Notes: generated by a model from the sequence alone, not told the origin. Positions 1-9,231 are shown, counted from the first letter of the stretch. The stretch: 64,000 nt of DNA from Gaiellasilicea sp037720595 (GCA_037720595.1 JBBJLW010000014.1:1-64000); one strand, 5' to 3'. Numbers and translations: made by a program.

Positions 1-747
1 GTGATGACACCCGAGGAGATTTTTTCGGAGGTCACGGCCGTCTACGACAATTACGTTGATACGCTCGAAACCGGGAGCGTGGAGACGTTGCAGGACTACG
101 CTCGTGACCTTTCGGAGCGCATCATCCCCCGCGGAGTCGAGACGCATGAGGTGCTCGGAATCGTGCTGTTGCTTCGCGACGTTCTCGCACGCTCGCTATT
201 CGTCAAGTACCAGCACGACTCTAACCTTCTCGACCAGATCTTGGACGCGTACGAGCCGGCAGCGAATCGCATCGCCGTAACGGTGGGCGTCAGCTTCGTG
301 GAGGAGCGCGAACGAGTGATTCGCGAGCAGCAGGAGGCAATCCGGGAACTGTCGACGCCGGTCCTCCAGGTGCGTGACCGCCTGCTGATCCTGCCGATCA
401 TCGGCGTACTCGACGCCCAGCGTGCGCGTCAGTTAATGGAACAGCTGCTGGCCGCGATCCAGACAAACCGGGCGAAAGTCGTTGTGATCGACATCACCGG
501 CGTCGCGACGATCGACGTCGGAGTAGCCAATCACCTTGTCCAGACGGTCGAGGCGTCGCGGCTGATGGGAGCGAGCGCGATCATCACCGGCCTGTCGTCG
601 AAGATTGCCCAGACCCTCGTCGACCTCGGCGTCGATCTCGGCATGATGAGAACGGTCGGCGATCTTCAGGGTGGACTCGAGGAGGCGGAGCGCCTGATCG
701 GCGTCAAAGCCAAAGAGCGCGACTCGGTAGCCCGGCCGGAAGCCTAG
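1..747 (+). CDS. rsbR: RsbR-type stressosome co-antagonist (RsbRD_N + STAS)
   Basis: Scaffold/sensor protein of the stressosome that binds RsbS and RsbT. Residues 1-115 match the helical RsbR N-terminal sensory domain. Residues about 120-235 form a STAS domain containing VVIDITGVATIDVGVA and KIAQTLVDLG. The second Thr corresponds to phosphorylated Thr205 of Bacillus RsbRA and here also falls at residue 205. The position equivalent to Thr171 is Val173. It is the first gene of a five-gene operon and rsbS starts 8 nt downstream. GTG at base 1 and ATG at base 4 are both possible starts; the true start could lie just outside the window. Family call is firm; the stimulus sensed is unknown. Confidence 0.85.
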   Translation: MMTPEEIFSEVTAVYDNYVDTLETGSVETLQDYARDLSERIIPRGVETHEVLGIVLLLRDVLARSLFVKYQHDSNLLDQILDAYEPAANRIAVTVGVSFVEERERVIREQQEAIRELSTPVLQVRDRLLILPIIGVLDAQRARQLMEQLLAAIQTNRAKVVVIDITGVATIDVGVANHLVQTVEASRLMGASAIITGLSSKIAQTLVDLGVDLGMMRTVGDLQGGLEEAERLIGVKAKERDSVARPEA

Positions 748-755
748 GAGGCTCG

Positions 756-1130
756 GTGCCCGTCGCGATCGTCCGGCAGGGCGATAATCTGATCGCGTCG
801 GTTCAGTCCGATCTCTCTGACAATGAGGTTCTTCGCCTCCGCGACGATCTCGCCGAGCGCGTAGGACAGCTCCGCCTGCGGGGGATAATCATCGACGTAG
901 GTGCGCTCGACGTAATCGACTCTTTCGTCGCGAGGTCCTTACGCTCGATCGCGGTCACTGCACGATTGCGTGGGGCAGACACGGTTGTCGTTGGCATCCA
1001 GCCCGACGTCGCAATTGCGATGGTGCAGTTCCGGCTAAATCTCGAACCCCTCTTGGCGGCATTAGATCTCGACGAGGCACTCGTCCTGCTCGATCGATCC
1101 GCGCACGGGGAGGGCGAGGATGGGGCATGA
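756..1130 (+). CDS. rsbS: RsbS-type STAS antagonist
   Basis: Single-domain STAS protein of 124 aa, which in characterised systems holds RsbT in the stressosome until phosphorylated. The motif VIDSFVARSL carries the Ser equivalent to phosphorylated Ser59 of B. subtilis RsbS. The GTG start at 756 is preceded by an AGGAGG-like stretch overlapping the end of rsbR. The 3' end overlaps rsbT by 11 nt, pointing to translational coupling. The order R-S-T is the canonical module order. Confidence 0.88.
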   Translation: MPVAIVRQGDNLIASVQSDLSDNEVLRLRDDLAERVGQLRLRGIIIDVGALDVIDSFVARSLRSIAVTARLRGADTVVVGIQPDVAIAMVQFRLNLEPLLAALDLDEALVLLDRSAHGEGEDGA

Positions 1131-1566
1131 GGTGCACGTACCGATCACCTCGGACGCGGACATGGTTCCAGCACGTGCACAGGGCCGCGCGCTTGCACTG
1201 TCGCTCGGCTTCTCAACCACCGACGCGACTCTGATCGCGACCGCGATCTCCGAAATAGCGCGCAACATCCTCGTCCACGTGGGCCGCGGTCAGATGGTCA
1301 TGCGGCCCGTGCACGAGGGGAACAGGCGCGGTCTCGTCGTCATTGCACGGGACGACGGACCGGGCATTCGTGACGTCGAGGCAGCGCTCGAGCACGGCCA
1401 CGCAACCAGGGGCGGGCTCGGCCTCGGGCTGCCCGGCGCACGACGCTTGATGGATGAGTTCCACGTTGCCTCCGAACCGCACCGCGGCACCACCGTGACG
1501 ATGACGAAGTGGCGGATCCGAGATGAACTGGAGCGGCTACGCGAGCAACGGCGCGACCGTGGTTGA
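1120..1566 (+). CDS. rsbT: RsbT-type serine/threonine switch kinase (HATPase_c)
   Basis: GHKL-family kinase of 148 aa that phosphorylates RsbR/RsbS and, once released, activates a downstream phosphatase. The N box (SEIARNILVH), G1 box (DDGPGI) and G2 region (RGGLGLGLPGARRL) are all visible. Length is near the RsbT norm of about 133-145 aa. It overlaps rsbS at its start and the PP2C gene at its end. No sigma-B, RsbV or RsbW gene is in the window, so the final output of the module cannot be seen. Confidence 0.88.
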   Translation: MGHEVHVPITSDADMVPARAQGRALALSLGFSTTDATLIATAISEIARNILVHVGRGQMVMRPVHEGNRRGLVVIARDDGPGIRDVEAALEHGHATRGGLGLGLPGARRLMDEFHVASEPHRGTTVTMTKWRIRDELERLREQRRDRG

Positions 1567-2173
1567 GCAGAGCCGCACGATCGAGTGGGGATCGACGACG
1601 CGGTTCAGGGAGGGGAACGCGACAGGCGGCGATCTCGGAGTTGTGGCGACAGTTCCGAGCGGGACCCTTGTTGCCGCGATCGATGGGGCAGGGCACGGAC
1701 CCAAAGCTGCGTGGGCGGCCGCAGCCGCAGCCGACGTGATACGAAGCTTCGCGGGGGACAACCTGAGGCTGCTGCTCCGGGACTGCGACGAGGCGCTCCG
1801 GCCAACCCGGGGAGCCGCGCTCAGCATCGCGCTCCTTACCTTCGCCTCCGAGCAATTGACCTGGGTCGGAATCGGGAACGTGGAAGGACGACTCGTCCGA
1901 CACTCGCCCACGCAGCACCGGACACAGGTCTCCCTCCCACTCAGTAGCGGAGTCCTCGGCCGAGGACTGCCCCGCATCACGTCAACCACACTAGACCTCA
2001 CCCGCGGGGACGTCCTGATCCTCGCGACGGACGGAATCTCTTCTTCGTTCGCCGACCGATTGATACCGACCGGTCGACCAGGAGAAATCGCCGAACAGAT
2101 CGCCGCAGATCACGGTACGTCGGCGGATGACACGCTTGTTCTCGTCATGCGCTACCTCGGCCGGCCGGCGTGA
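1523..2173 (+). CDS. rsbX: RsbX-like PP2C/SpoIIE-type serine phosphatase
   Basis: Small PP2C-family phosphatase (216 aa), expected to reset the system by dephosphorylating RsbR/RsbS. Seen: the first metal-binding aspartate in LVAAIDGAGHG, the second acidic motif LILATDGI, and the C-terminal DDTLVLVM motif typical of the SpoIIE/RsbX group. No regulatory domain precedes it. The ATG at 1523 overlaps rsbT by 44 nt; GTG 1559 in the same frame gives an 8-nt overlap and keeps the whole domain, so it is an equally good start. Next gene overlaps by 4 nt. Confidence 0.8.
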   Translation: MNWSGYASNGATVVEQSRTIEWGSTTRFREGNATGGDLGVVATVPSGTLVAAIDGAGHGPKAAWAAAAAADVIRSFAGDNLRLLLRDCDEALRPTRGAALSIALLTFASEQLTWVGIGNVEGRLVRHSPTQHRTQVSLPLSSGVLGRGLPRITSTTLDLTRGDVLILATDGISSSFADRLIPTGRPGEIAEQIAADHGTSADDTLVLVMRYLGRPA

Positions 2174-2886
2174 GCGCGAGCGCGGCACGGTTTCGGACGT
2201 CTTACGTGGCCGCGCTCCGTAGCCACCTTGACGATCCGAGCGAGGCGACGCTGCGAAGCGCATACGAGCTCGGTCGTGACGCAGTTGCGAGCGAGCTGAG
2301 CGTGCTCGACCTCGCCGCCCTTCACCACGACGCTCTTCGAGCAGCGTTATCGAGCGACCGAAATGCCGGCAGGATCGAGCAGATCATTCGAGCGGCAGCG
2401 GACTTCTACCTCGAGAGCCTCGCAGCGTCCGAGATGGTGCAGCGCGGATTCCGCGAAGCTCGCGAGGCAGCTCAACTGGAACGCCGCCATGCCGCGCTGC
2501 TGCGCCAGCTCTCGAATCTGCTCGCGGACGCCTCGCTCGCCTTCGACGCCTCCGGGTCTCTCGAGGAAATGTTCCGCCTCGTCGCCGAGCAAGCCCGCGA
2601 GCTCACCGGAGCCAAGAGATCTAGGGTTACGGCGTCCCTGCCAGGCCGCTCGCGCCCGCTCGAGGTCACATCTCATTCGGACCCGATGGGAGAAACCGAG
2701 CCTCGCCCGGCTGCGCCGCTCGTCACCCCCCTTGCAACACTCGACGGACGGGAGTTCGGCTCCATCGAGGTTGCGGACCGGGAGAACGGAGACTTTCGTG
2801 AGGTCGATGAGGCAGTCTTGGTACACGTGGCCCAAATGGCGTCAGCCGCCTTCGAGCGGGCGCAGCGCTATCACGTCGAGCGGTGA
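2170..2886 (+). CDS. RsbU_N-domain plus GAF protein without catalytic domain
   Basis: 238 aa. Residues about 5-90 resemble the N-terminal four-helix domain of RsbU, the part that binds RsbT (LRSAYELGRDAVASELSVLDLA is characteristic). A linker helix follows (about 90-115), then a GAF-like domain (about 120-235) ending in VAQMASAAFERAQ. Proteins with this start usually continue into a PP2C or histidine-kinase domain, but this one stops after GAF. It could be an RsbT-binding adaptor that senses a ligand or partners with a separate kinase/phosphatase. GTG start overlaps the PP2C gene by 4 nt; it is the last gene of the operon. Confidence 0.7.
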   Translation: MSASAARFRTSYVAALRSHLDDPSEATLRSAYELGRDAVASELSVLDLAALHHDALRAALSSDRNAGRIEQIIRAAADFYLESLAASEMVQRGFREAREAAQLERRHAALLRQLSNLLADASLAFDASGSLEEMFRLVAEQARELTGAKRSRVTASLPGRSRPLEVTSHSDPMGETEPRPAAPLVTPLATLDGREFGSIEVADRENGDFREVDEAVLVHVAQMASAAFERAQRYHVER

Positions 2887-3021
2887 GGCCATATCCAGCG
2901 CCCCTTCATGCGGGACTTGCGGATCTTCGGTAGAGATTGGTCGCTGACCGGAGGACGGGTTCCCACCACCTCGCCTCACGGCGCTGCTTCCCGCACACCC
3001 GTTGCTTGTTCTCAGAATAGT

Positions 3022-3212
3022 CAACACGAGGCGGGTACGAGGCGGGTACATCGGGTTGGGTACGTGCGGGCATGCGCGGACACTAGGCACAGGGCTCAAC
3101 GGCAGATTTCCAGGGGAAACGTGGCCGCATGTGCCCGGCCGTGGACGCCAGTCCCGTGCTTGAACTCCATGGTAAGGAGGGGGTCGACGGTTTGAGTCCG
3201 TCAGAGGGCTTA
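3022..3212 (+). repeat. Repeat copy A: GGGTAC arm + tRNA-Thr(GGU) 3' half
   Basis: Begins near GTCAAC, then carries spaced GGGTAC words (GGCGGGTACGAGGCGGGTACA), a GC-rich segment, the block GATTTCCAGGGGAAACGTGG, and ends with a tRNA 3' half at 3164-3212. The half comprises anticodon stem CTCC/GGAG around the loop ATGGTAA (anticodon GGT), variable loop GGGTC, T stem GACGG/CCGTC with loop TTTGAGT, acceptor strand AGAGGGC and TTA. No 5' half precedes it, so it is not a functional tRNA. The rest of the 2887-3512 gap holds a second arm at 3265 and no recognisable gene. Confidence 0.75.
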
Positions 3213-3264
3213 CGGGGAAGCCCTGCAACGGGGATTTAGTGTTGCCTGCCGCGACGAACGTTGG

Positions 3265-3345
3265 ACGCGCCGCGGGTACGAGACGGGTACATTTTCGGAC
3301 CAGCGGGCACGAGCGGGCGCTCCCGGGCACACGCGAACAAGGCAC
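3265..3345 (+). repeat. Extra GGGTAC arm without a tRNA half (copy A2)
   Basis: Shortly after copy A the arm sequence recurs: GCGGGTACGAGACGGGTACA followed by GCGGGCACGAGCGGGC, closely matching the start of copy C. No Thr T-arm follows before the glutamate dehydrogenase gene ends at 3513. It is probably the remains of another insertion whose tRNA end was lost. Bases 3346-3512 show no gene. Confidence 0.55.
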
Positions 3346-3512
3346 TCCGGGTGACAGCCAGGAGCGCGCCCTAACGCTGGCGGCCTCGAACCGGTTCAGC
3401 TCGCCTTACGAACTCACAGCTCGACACCGACCCTGGCCGCTGCTGCTCGAGCATCAAGACCAACCCGCACCGCCTCGGGCGCCCGCCGACGGAGCTCCCC
3501 CGAAGGGCCGGC

Positions 3513-6500
3513 CTAGGAGGAGGCGCGCGACGGTGTCGGAACTGCGGCCGGCTCCGGCGATCCGCTCGAATGGATCAGGTTGCGGATCTCGCGCACCGCC
3601 ACCGATAGCCTGGCGAGATCGAAGGTCCCCCCGGCTCTGATGTCTGCGAGCACGTGGAGGGAGCGCTCGATCGCGCCCTGGTTCTCCGCCAGCCAGCTCT
3701 CGATCAGCTCTCGCGCGGGCCGATCGCCGGCCGGGGCCCGGAGGACCGCGGCGGTCAGCGCCGCCTGCTCTGAATAGACGTCGTCGCGGAGGGCCGCGCG
3801 CGCCATCGCTTCCCAGCGAGTGTCGCGCGGCAGGGCGACGATCCGCTCGCGCAGCCAGTGAAGCTCGAGCCGCGTACCCAGCATGAAGTAGACCTCCCCG
3901 ACCGTCACGACGTCGAGCCCCGACGCGGCGGCGATCTCGACGAGGTCGAGCGACGGGACGAGCGCTTCCAGCTGCGAAACGCGGTCGGCGAGCCGCGACG
4001 GCACGCCCGCGGCGGCGAGCTCCGCTCTCTGCGCCTGCGCGGCCTCCAGGTCCGAGGGGCCGAGAAGGGTCGGCAGCGCTTCGGCGAGCGTCGTCGCGCC
4101 GGGCGCGAAACGTCCGATCGCCGCGGCCACGTCGAGCGGCCGGTGCCGCTTGCGCAGCAGCCAGCGCGTCGCGCGCTCGAGCAGCACGCGCGAGCGCAGC
4201 AACATCGCGATCTGCGACTCGGAAGGGACGAGGCCGTCGAGCGCCTCGATCTCTGCCCAGAGCGCGGACAGGCCGAAGGTCTCACGTGCGGCGGTGTAGG
4301 CGCGCGCGATCTCGTCCGCTCCCGCGCCCGTCTCGTCGCCGAGCCGGAACGCGAAGGTCGTACCGGCGTAGTTGACGAGGTCGTTGGCGACGCGCGAGGC
4401 GATGATCTCGCGTCGCAGCGGATGGCCTGCGAGCTGCGCCGCGAACCGTTCGCGTAGCACCGCGGGGAAGTAGCGCTCGAGCTTGCCGGCGAAGTAGGGG
4501 TCCTCGGGCAGGTCGGACTCGAGCAGCTCGTTCGCGAGGGCGATCTTCGTGTGCGAAAGGAGGATTGCGAACTCGGGCATCGTCAGCCCGCCTCCGGCCG
4601 CCCGACGCTCGCCGAGCACCTCGTCGCTCGGAAGGGACTCGAGCTCACGGTTCAGAACCCCTGCCTGCTCGAGGTGGCGTATGTAGCGCTCATGCACCTC
4701 GAGCATCGACGCCGCCATGGCCGCCGAGCGGCTGAGCGCCTGCGCCTGCTCGTAGTTGTCGCGCAGGACGAGCGCGCCGACATCGTCCGTCATCTCGACG
4801 AGGAGCGCGTTGCGCTGCTTCTCGGTCAGGTCGCCGTCGGCGACGATCGCGTTCAGCAGGATCTTGATGTTCACCTCGTGGTCCGAGCAGTCGACACCGG
4901 CCGAGTTGTCGACGGCGTCCATGAAGATCCGGCCGCCCCGGAGCGCGTATTCGATCCGCGCGCGCTGCGTGAAGCCGAGATTGCCGCCCTCGCCGACGAC
5001 GCGGCAGCGGAGCTCGGCGGCGTCGACTCGGATGCCGTCGTTCGCCTTGTCGCCGACCTCGGCGTTCCGTTCCTCGCGGGCCTTGACGTAGGTGCCGATG
5101 CCACCGTTCCAGAGGAGGTCGACGGGCGCGCGCAGGATCGCGCGCATGACCTCGTTCGGGGTGAGCGACTCCTCCTCGACGCCGAGCGCGGCACGGATCT
5201 CGGGCGAGAGCGCAATCGCCTTCGCCGTGCGCTGGAAGACACTGCCGCCCGTCGAGATCAGGGCCGGGTCGTAGTCGGCCCAGGAGGAGCCGGCCAGTCG
5301 AAACAGTCGCTCGCGCTCGGCGAAGCTCGCAGCCGGGTCGGGATCCGGGTCGAGGAAGACGTGGCGGTGGTCGAACGCGCCGACGAGCTTGATGCGCCGC
5401 GAGAGCAGCATCCCGTTCCCGAAGACGTCGCCGGACATGTCGCCGATCCCGACGACGGTGAAGTCCGTGCTCGCGATGTCGGTGCCGAGGGCGCGGAAGT
5501 GCCGCTCGACCGACTCCCAGGCGCCGCGAGCCGTGATCCCCATCTGCTTGTGGTCGTAGCCCGCCGACCCGCCCGAGGCGAACGCGTCGCCGAGCCAGAA
5601 GCCGTACTCGGCCGAGATCGCGTTCGCGATATCGGAGAAGGTGGCCGTGCCCTTGTCGGCGGCGACGACGAGGTACGGGTCGTCGCCGTCGTGCCGGACG
5701 ACGTCGGCCGGCGGCACGACCTCCCCCCCGGCGATCGTGTCGGTGAGGTCGAGCAGGCCGCGCATGAAGATCCGGTAGCACGCGACGACCTCGGCGAGGA
5801 GCGCGTCCCGGTCGTCGCCCGTTGGCGGCCGCTTGACGACGAAGCCGCCCTTGGCGCCGACCGGGACGATCACGGCGTTCTTGACCGTCTGCGCCTTCAT
5901 CAGGCCGAGCACCTCGGTGCGGAAGTCCTCCCGGCGGTCGGACCAGCGAATCCCGCCGCGGGCGACCCTGCCGCCGCGCAGGTGCACCGCCTCGGTCCGC
6001 GGCGAGTAGACGAACACCTCGAACAGCGGGCGCGGCTCGGGCAGGTCGGGAATCAGCTCGGGGTCGAGCTTGAGCGACAGGTACGGCTTTGCCTGACCGT
6101 CGGCGCCGGCCTGGAAGTAGTTCGTGCGGAGCGCGGCGCGCACCACCCGGAGGAAGCCGCGCAGGATCCGGTCCTCATCGAGGCTTTCGACCCCGTCGAT
6201 CGCCGCCTCGAGCGTGCGCTCGAGCGCGCGTGCCTCGGCGTCGGCGCCCTCGGACCGCGCAGGATCCAATCGCAGCCGGAAGTGCTCGACGAGCCGGCGC
6301 GCGATTTCCGGATGGGCGGCGAGCGCGTCCTCCATGTACGCCTGGCTGAAGGTGCTCCCCGCCTGCCGCAGGTACTTCGCGATCGCGCGGAGGACCGTGA
6401 TCTCGCGCGCCGTCAGCCTGGCCGCGAGCACGAGCCGGTTGAAGCCGTCGTTCTCCGACTCGCCGCGCCAGGCGCGCACGAACGCGTCCTGGAAGGTCTC

Positions 6501-8405
6501 GCGCACCTCCTCCGCCTGGAGCTCCGCCCCCTCGGCGTGCTGGAGCCCGAAGTCGTAGATCCACACGGGGGCGCCGTCGCGGGGCCGGATCTCGTAGGGA
6601 CGCTCGTCGGTTACGGTCACGCCCATGTTCTCGAGCAGCGGCAGCACGTCGGAGAGGAGCAGCGGCGAGCCCGAGCGGACGAGCTTGAAGGCGAGATGGT
6701 CGAGGCTCGACGCGAGCGGCACGTAGAGACTCATCCCGAGATCGCCATCGGGGTCGAGCCGCTCGATCCGGTTGATGTCCAGGACGGCCTGCGCGGCGGA
6801 GAAGTCCTCGCGGTAGGCGCCGGGGAACGCCTCCCCGTATCGCTCGTAGAGCAGGCCCGCCCGCTCCTCGCCGAGCTGGTCGGAGAGCGCGTCGCGCAGA
6901 TCGTCCGCCCAGGCCCGCGTCGCTGCGGCGAGGCGCGACTCGATCTCGGCGACGTCGTACGCCGGGACCGCGCCCGCCTCGGTGTAGACGACGAAGTGGA
7001 GTCGCGCGAGCACCGACTCGGACACGCGCGTCGTGTAGTCGACGCTGACCCCGGAGAACGCGTCCTGAAGGATCTCCTGGATCCGCCGCCGGTTCTCGGT
7101 GTCGAACCGTTCACGAGGCAGGTAGACGAGGCAGGAGAGGAAGCGGCCGAACGCGTCGCGACGGACGAAGAGCCTGACGCGACGGCGCTCGCCGAGGTGG
7201 AGGATGCCGAGAGCTGTCTCGAAGAGCTCGTCCTCGGAGATCTGGAAGAGCTCGTCGCGCGGGTACGTCTCGAGGATCTCGATCAGCGCCTTGTGGTCGT
7301 GGCTCCCGCGCAGCAGCCCCGCCCGCTCGACGACGCGCTGGGCCTTGCGCCGCAGCACCGGAACCTCGGACGGGCTCGCGCTGTACGCGGTGTGCGTGTA
7401 GAGGCCGAGGAAGCGCCGCTCGGCGATCACCTCTCCGGCCGCGTCGAAGCGCTTGACCCCGACGTAATCGAGGTACGAGGGCCGGTGCACGGTCGACCGC
7501 GAGTTCGCCTTCGTCAGATTGAGCAGGTTCTTCTCCCGCGCGCGCCGCCGCACCTCGGGCGGCAGCTCGGCGAAGCTGAGCGAGATCGGCGCGCTGCCGC
7601 TCTCGCGGAGGATCCCGAGACCGGAGCCGGACACCGCGCGGAGGACGTCCTCGCCGTCGTCGTTGCCGATCTCGTACTCGCGGTAGCCGAGGAAGGTGAA
7701 GTGGTCGTCGTGCATCCACCGGAGCAGGTCGCTCGCCTCGGCGAGCTCGTCCGGGTCGACCGGCGGCGGCGTCTCGGCGAGCTCGGCGACGAGGTCGCTT
7801 GCGCGCTCCCGCATCGAGGTCCAGTCCTCGACCGCCGCACGGACATCGCCGAGGACGCGGTGGAGGCCGAGTCGCAGCCGCTCCAGGCCCGCGGGATCGC
7901 TCTGGCGGTCGACCTCGACATGGATGAGCGACTCGGGGAGCCCGTCGCCGGCGCCGACCTCGAGCAGCCGGCCCTCGTCGTCGCGGCGCATGCGCATGAT
8001 CGGACGGATCACGAGGTGGATCGCGCTTCCGTACGCCGTGACCTGCATCGAGACCGAGTCGACGAGGAACGGCATGTCGTCGACGACCGTCTCGACGACC
8101 GTGTGCGGCGAGTCCCAGCCGTGCTCCTCGACGTTCGGGTTGTAGACGTGCACCTTGATCTCGCCGCGCTTGCGGACGCGCGCGAGGCTCCAGTGCGCGA
8201 GGGCGGCGCCGTAGAGGTCGCGGTCCGACCGGTCGGTCAGGTCGTCGGGAGCGACGTGCGCGTAGTAGGCGCGCACGAACCGCTCGACGTCCTCCGCCTG
8301 GGCAGGCTCGAGCCGCTCGTGGACGTGCGCGACCGTCGCCTCGAGGAGCGCCCCCTTCGTCACATCTGGGCTCGTCGCCAGTCGCAGACCTCGCCTCGGG
8401 TTCAA
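3513..8405 (-). CDS. NAD-specific glutamate dehydrogenase, large (GDH-180-like) type
   Basis: Oxidatively deaminates glutamate to 2-oxoglutarate with NAD. At 1,630 aa it matches the roughly 1,600-aa class known from Streptomyces clavuligerus and Pseudomonas. The N-terminal 750 residues carry ACT-like regulatory segments (for example DDMPFLVDSVSMQ near 110). The catalytic part starts near 815 with GGIRWSDRREDFRTEV, followed by the Lys-containing VGAKGGF, and the dinucleotide-binding motif GIGDMSGDVFGNG lies near 985. It stands alone between tRNA-half repeats A and B. The long open frame on the opposite strand is a GC-codon shadow. Confidence 0.95.
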   Translation of the reverse strand: MNPRRGLRLATSPDVTKGALLEATVAHVHERLEPAQAEDVERFVRAYYAHVAPDDLTDRSDRDLYGAALAHWSLARVRKRGEIKVHVYNPNVEEHGWDSPHTVVETVVDDMPFLVDSVSMQVTAYGSAIHLVIRPIMRMRRDDEGRLLEVGAGDGLPESLIHVEVDRQSDPAGLERLRLGLHRVLGDVRAAVEDWTSMRERASDLVAELAETPPPVDPDELAEASDLLRWMHDDHFTFLGYREYEIGNDDGEDVLRAVSGSGLGILRESGSAPISLSFAELPPEVRRRAREKNLLNLTKANSRSTVHRPSYLDYVGVKRFDAAGEVIAERRFLGLYTHTAYSASPSEVPVLRRKAQRVVERAGLLRGSHDHKALIEILETYPRDELFQISEDELFETALGILHLGERRRVRLFVRRDAFGRFLSCLVYLPRERFDTENRRRIQEILQDAFSGVSVDYTTRVSESVLARLHFVVYTEAGAVPAYDVAEIESRLAAATRAWADDLRDALSDQLGEERAGLLYERYGEAFPGAYREDFSAAQAVLDINRIERLDPDGDLGMSLYVPLASSLDHLAFKLVRSGSPLLLSDVLPLLENMGVTVTDERPYEIRPRDGAPVWIYDFGLQHAEGAELQAEEVRETFQDAFVRAWRGESENDGFNRLVLAARLTAREITVLRAIAKYLRQAGSTFSQAYMEDALAAHPEIARRLVEHFRLRLDPARSEGADAEARALERTLEAAIDGVESLDEDRILRGFLRVVRAALRTNYFQAGADGQAKPYLSLKLDPELIPDLPEPRPLFEVFVYSPRTEAVHLRGGRVARGGIRWSDRREDFRTEVLGLMKAQTVKNAVIVPVGAKGGFVVKRPPTGDDRDALLAEVVACYRIFMRGLLDLTDTIAGGEVVPPADVVRHDGDDPYLVVAADKGTATFSDIANAISAEYGFWLGDAFASGGSAGYDHKQMGITARGAWESVERHFRALGTDIASTDFTVVGIGDMSGDVFGNGMLLSRRIKLVGAFDHRHVFLDPDPDPAASFAERERLFRLAGSSWADYDPALISTGGSVFQRTAKAIALSPEIRAALGVEEESLTPNEVMRAILRAPVDLLWNGGIGTYVKAREERNAEVGDKANDGIRVDAAELRCRVVGEGGNLGFTQRARIEYALRGGRIFMDAVDNSAGVDCSDHEVNIKILLNAIVADGDLTEKQRNALLVEMTDDVGALVLRDNYEQAQALSRSAAMAASMLEVHERYIRHLEQAGVLNRELESLPSDEVLGERRAAGGGLTMPEFAILLSHTKIALANELLESDLPEDPYFAGKLERYFPAVLRERFAAQLAGHPLRREIIASRVANDLVNYAGTTFAFRLGDETGAGADEIARAYTAARETFGLSALWAEIEALDGLVPSESQIAMLLRSRVLLERATRWLLRKRHRPLDVAAAIGRFAPGATTLAEALPTLLGPSDLEAAQAQRAELAAAGVPSRLADRVSQLEALVPSLDLVEIAAASGLDVVTVGEVYFMLGTRLELHWLRERIVALPRDTRWEAMARAALRDDVYSEQAALTAAVLRAPAGDRPARELIESWLAENQGAIERSLHVLADIRAGGTFDLARLSVAVREIRNLIHSSGSPEPAAVPTPSRASS

Positions 8406-8605
8406 CCGGGAGTATGAACCTCGGCGGCGGCTATAGGTGGTTCGGGGTCACTCAGGGTGTCTCGAGACTCCTCGAGGAAGGGCGACTCTAGGGCATGAAG
8501 CGGGCGCCACGGAGGCGCGCCGTAGCAGCTCCCGGAGCTGAAACTCTGCAAATAGACGGTCTACGTTGCCGGTGCAGGCGTAACGGTGACCACCTCCTTC
8601 GCTAG

Positions 8606-8750
8606 GTGCTGCACGCGCTCCGGCAACTCCGCGACGAGGACCTGTTCGAGTTTCGCCGTGGCAGGGCATCACCGTCGTCGGCACGCCGGAGCGCGGCGGC
8701 ACGGCTACCGCCTCGAAGAACTCGTCAAGATCATCGAGGACGTCGCCTGA
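8606..8750 (+). pseudogene. Possible gene remnant with frameshift, unknown family
   Basis: In one frame a start at 8606 reads LHALRQLRDEDLFEFRRG. A second frame ends at 8750 with HGYRLEELVKIIEDVA, which has normal protein composition and a clean stop. Joining them needs a shift near 8670-8690. No family recognised. Together with repeat B it fills the gap upstream of the GDH gene; 8406-8605 shows nothing recognisable. Confidence 0.25.
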
Positions 8751-8794
8751 AGCGCAGGGCAGAGCGAGCACGAGCTCCTTGTTATTCGTTGTCA

Positions 8795-8957
8795 ATAATG
8801 TCAACGAGCCACGGGTACCAGACGGGTACAACAGATCGGGGCACGGCAGACGCGACCTGAAGGCCTGATTTGCAGCGAAAACGTAGTCGCGAATGCCTTG
8901 CCGTGCCCGCTAGATGGTAAGGAGCGGGTCGACGGTTCGAGTCCGTCAGAGGGCTTA
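8795..8957 (+). repeat. Repeat copy B: GGGTAC arm + tRNA-Thr(GGU) 3' fragment
   Basis: Same layout as copy A: GTCAACGAGCCACGGGTAC, then GACGGGTACA, the block GATTTGCAGCGAAAACGTAG, and a tRNA piece from 8914 beginning inside the anticodon loop (ATGGTAAGGAG). This is followed by variable loop GGGTC, T stem GACGG/CCGTC with the canonical loop TTCGAGT, and AGAGGGCTTA. The arm is shorter than in A and C. Just after it (8963-8990) lies GCGAGTGGCCAAGCGGC, which resembles the D-arm side of a class II or Cys tRNA but cannot be folded further. From 9000 to 9230 no gene is visible. Confidence 0.75.
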
Positions 8958-9231
8958 TCAGTCGGCCCGCGAGTGGCCAAGCGGCAATGGTTGCTAGTGA
9001 GGGTGTCGTGATCGCCTAGGCTCGCCGCGTCGCTCATGAGCTCGAGAAGCGCGATGCAGGCCCACGACATCGGCTTGATCACGCTCTCTCCCCTCGGACT
9101 TGGCCATACCGTGCTCGATGTCGCCGCACAGATATATCCGCCGCACAGGTGCAACGCGGCGCCCTCTGCGACGTCGACGACACCCTCGCATCCGCGCCGA
9201 GTGAGCGCGCTCGGCTCACCGAGGAGCAGAA

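Noticed and set aside
4551..8417. A 1,288-codon open frame on the plus strand
   Set aside because: It lies exactly opposite the NAD-glutamate dehydrogenase gene; composition is that of a GC-codon shadow (runs of Arg, Glu, Asp, Val) with no domain motif.
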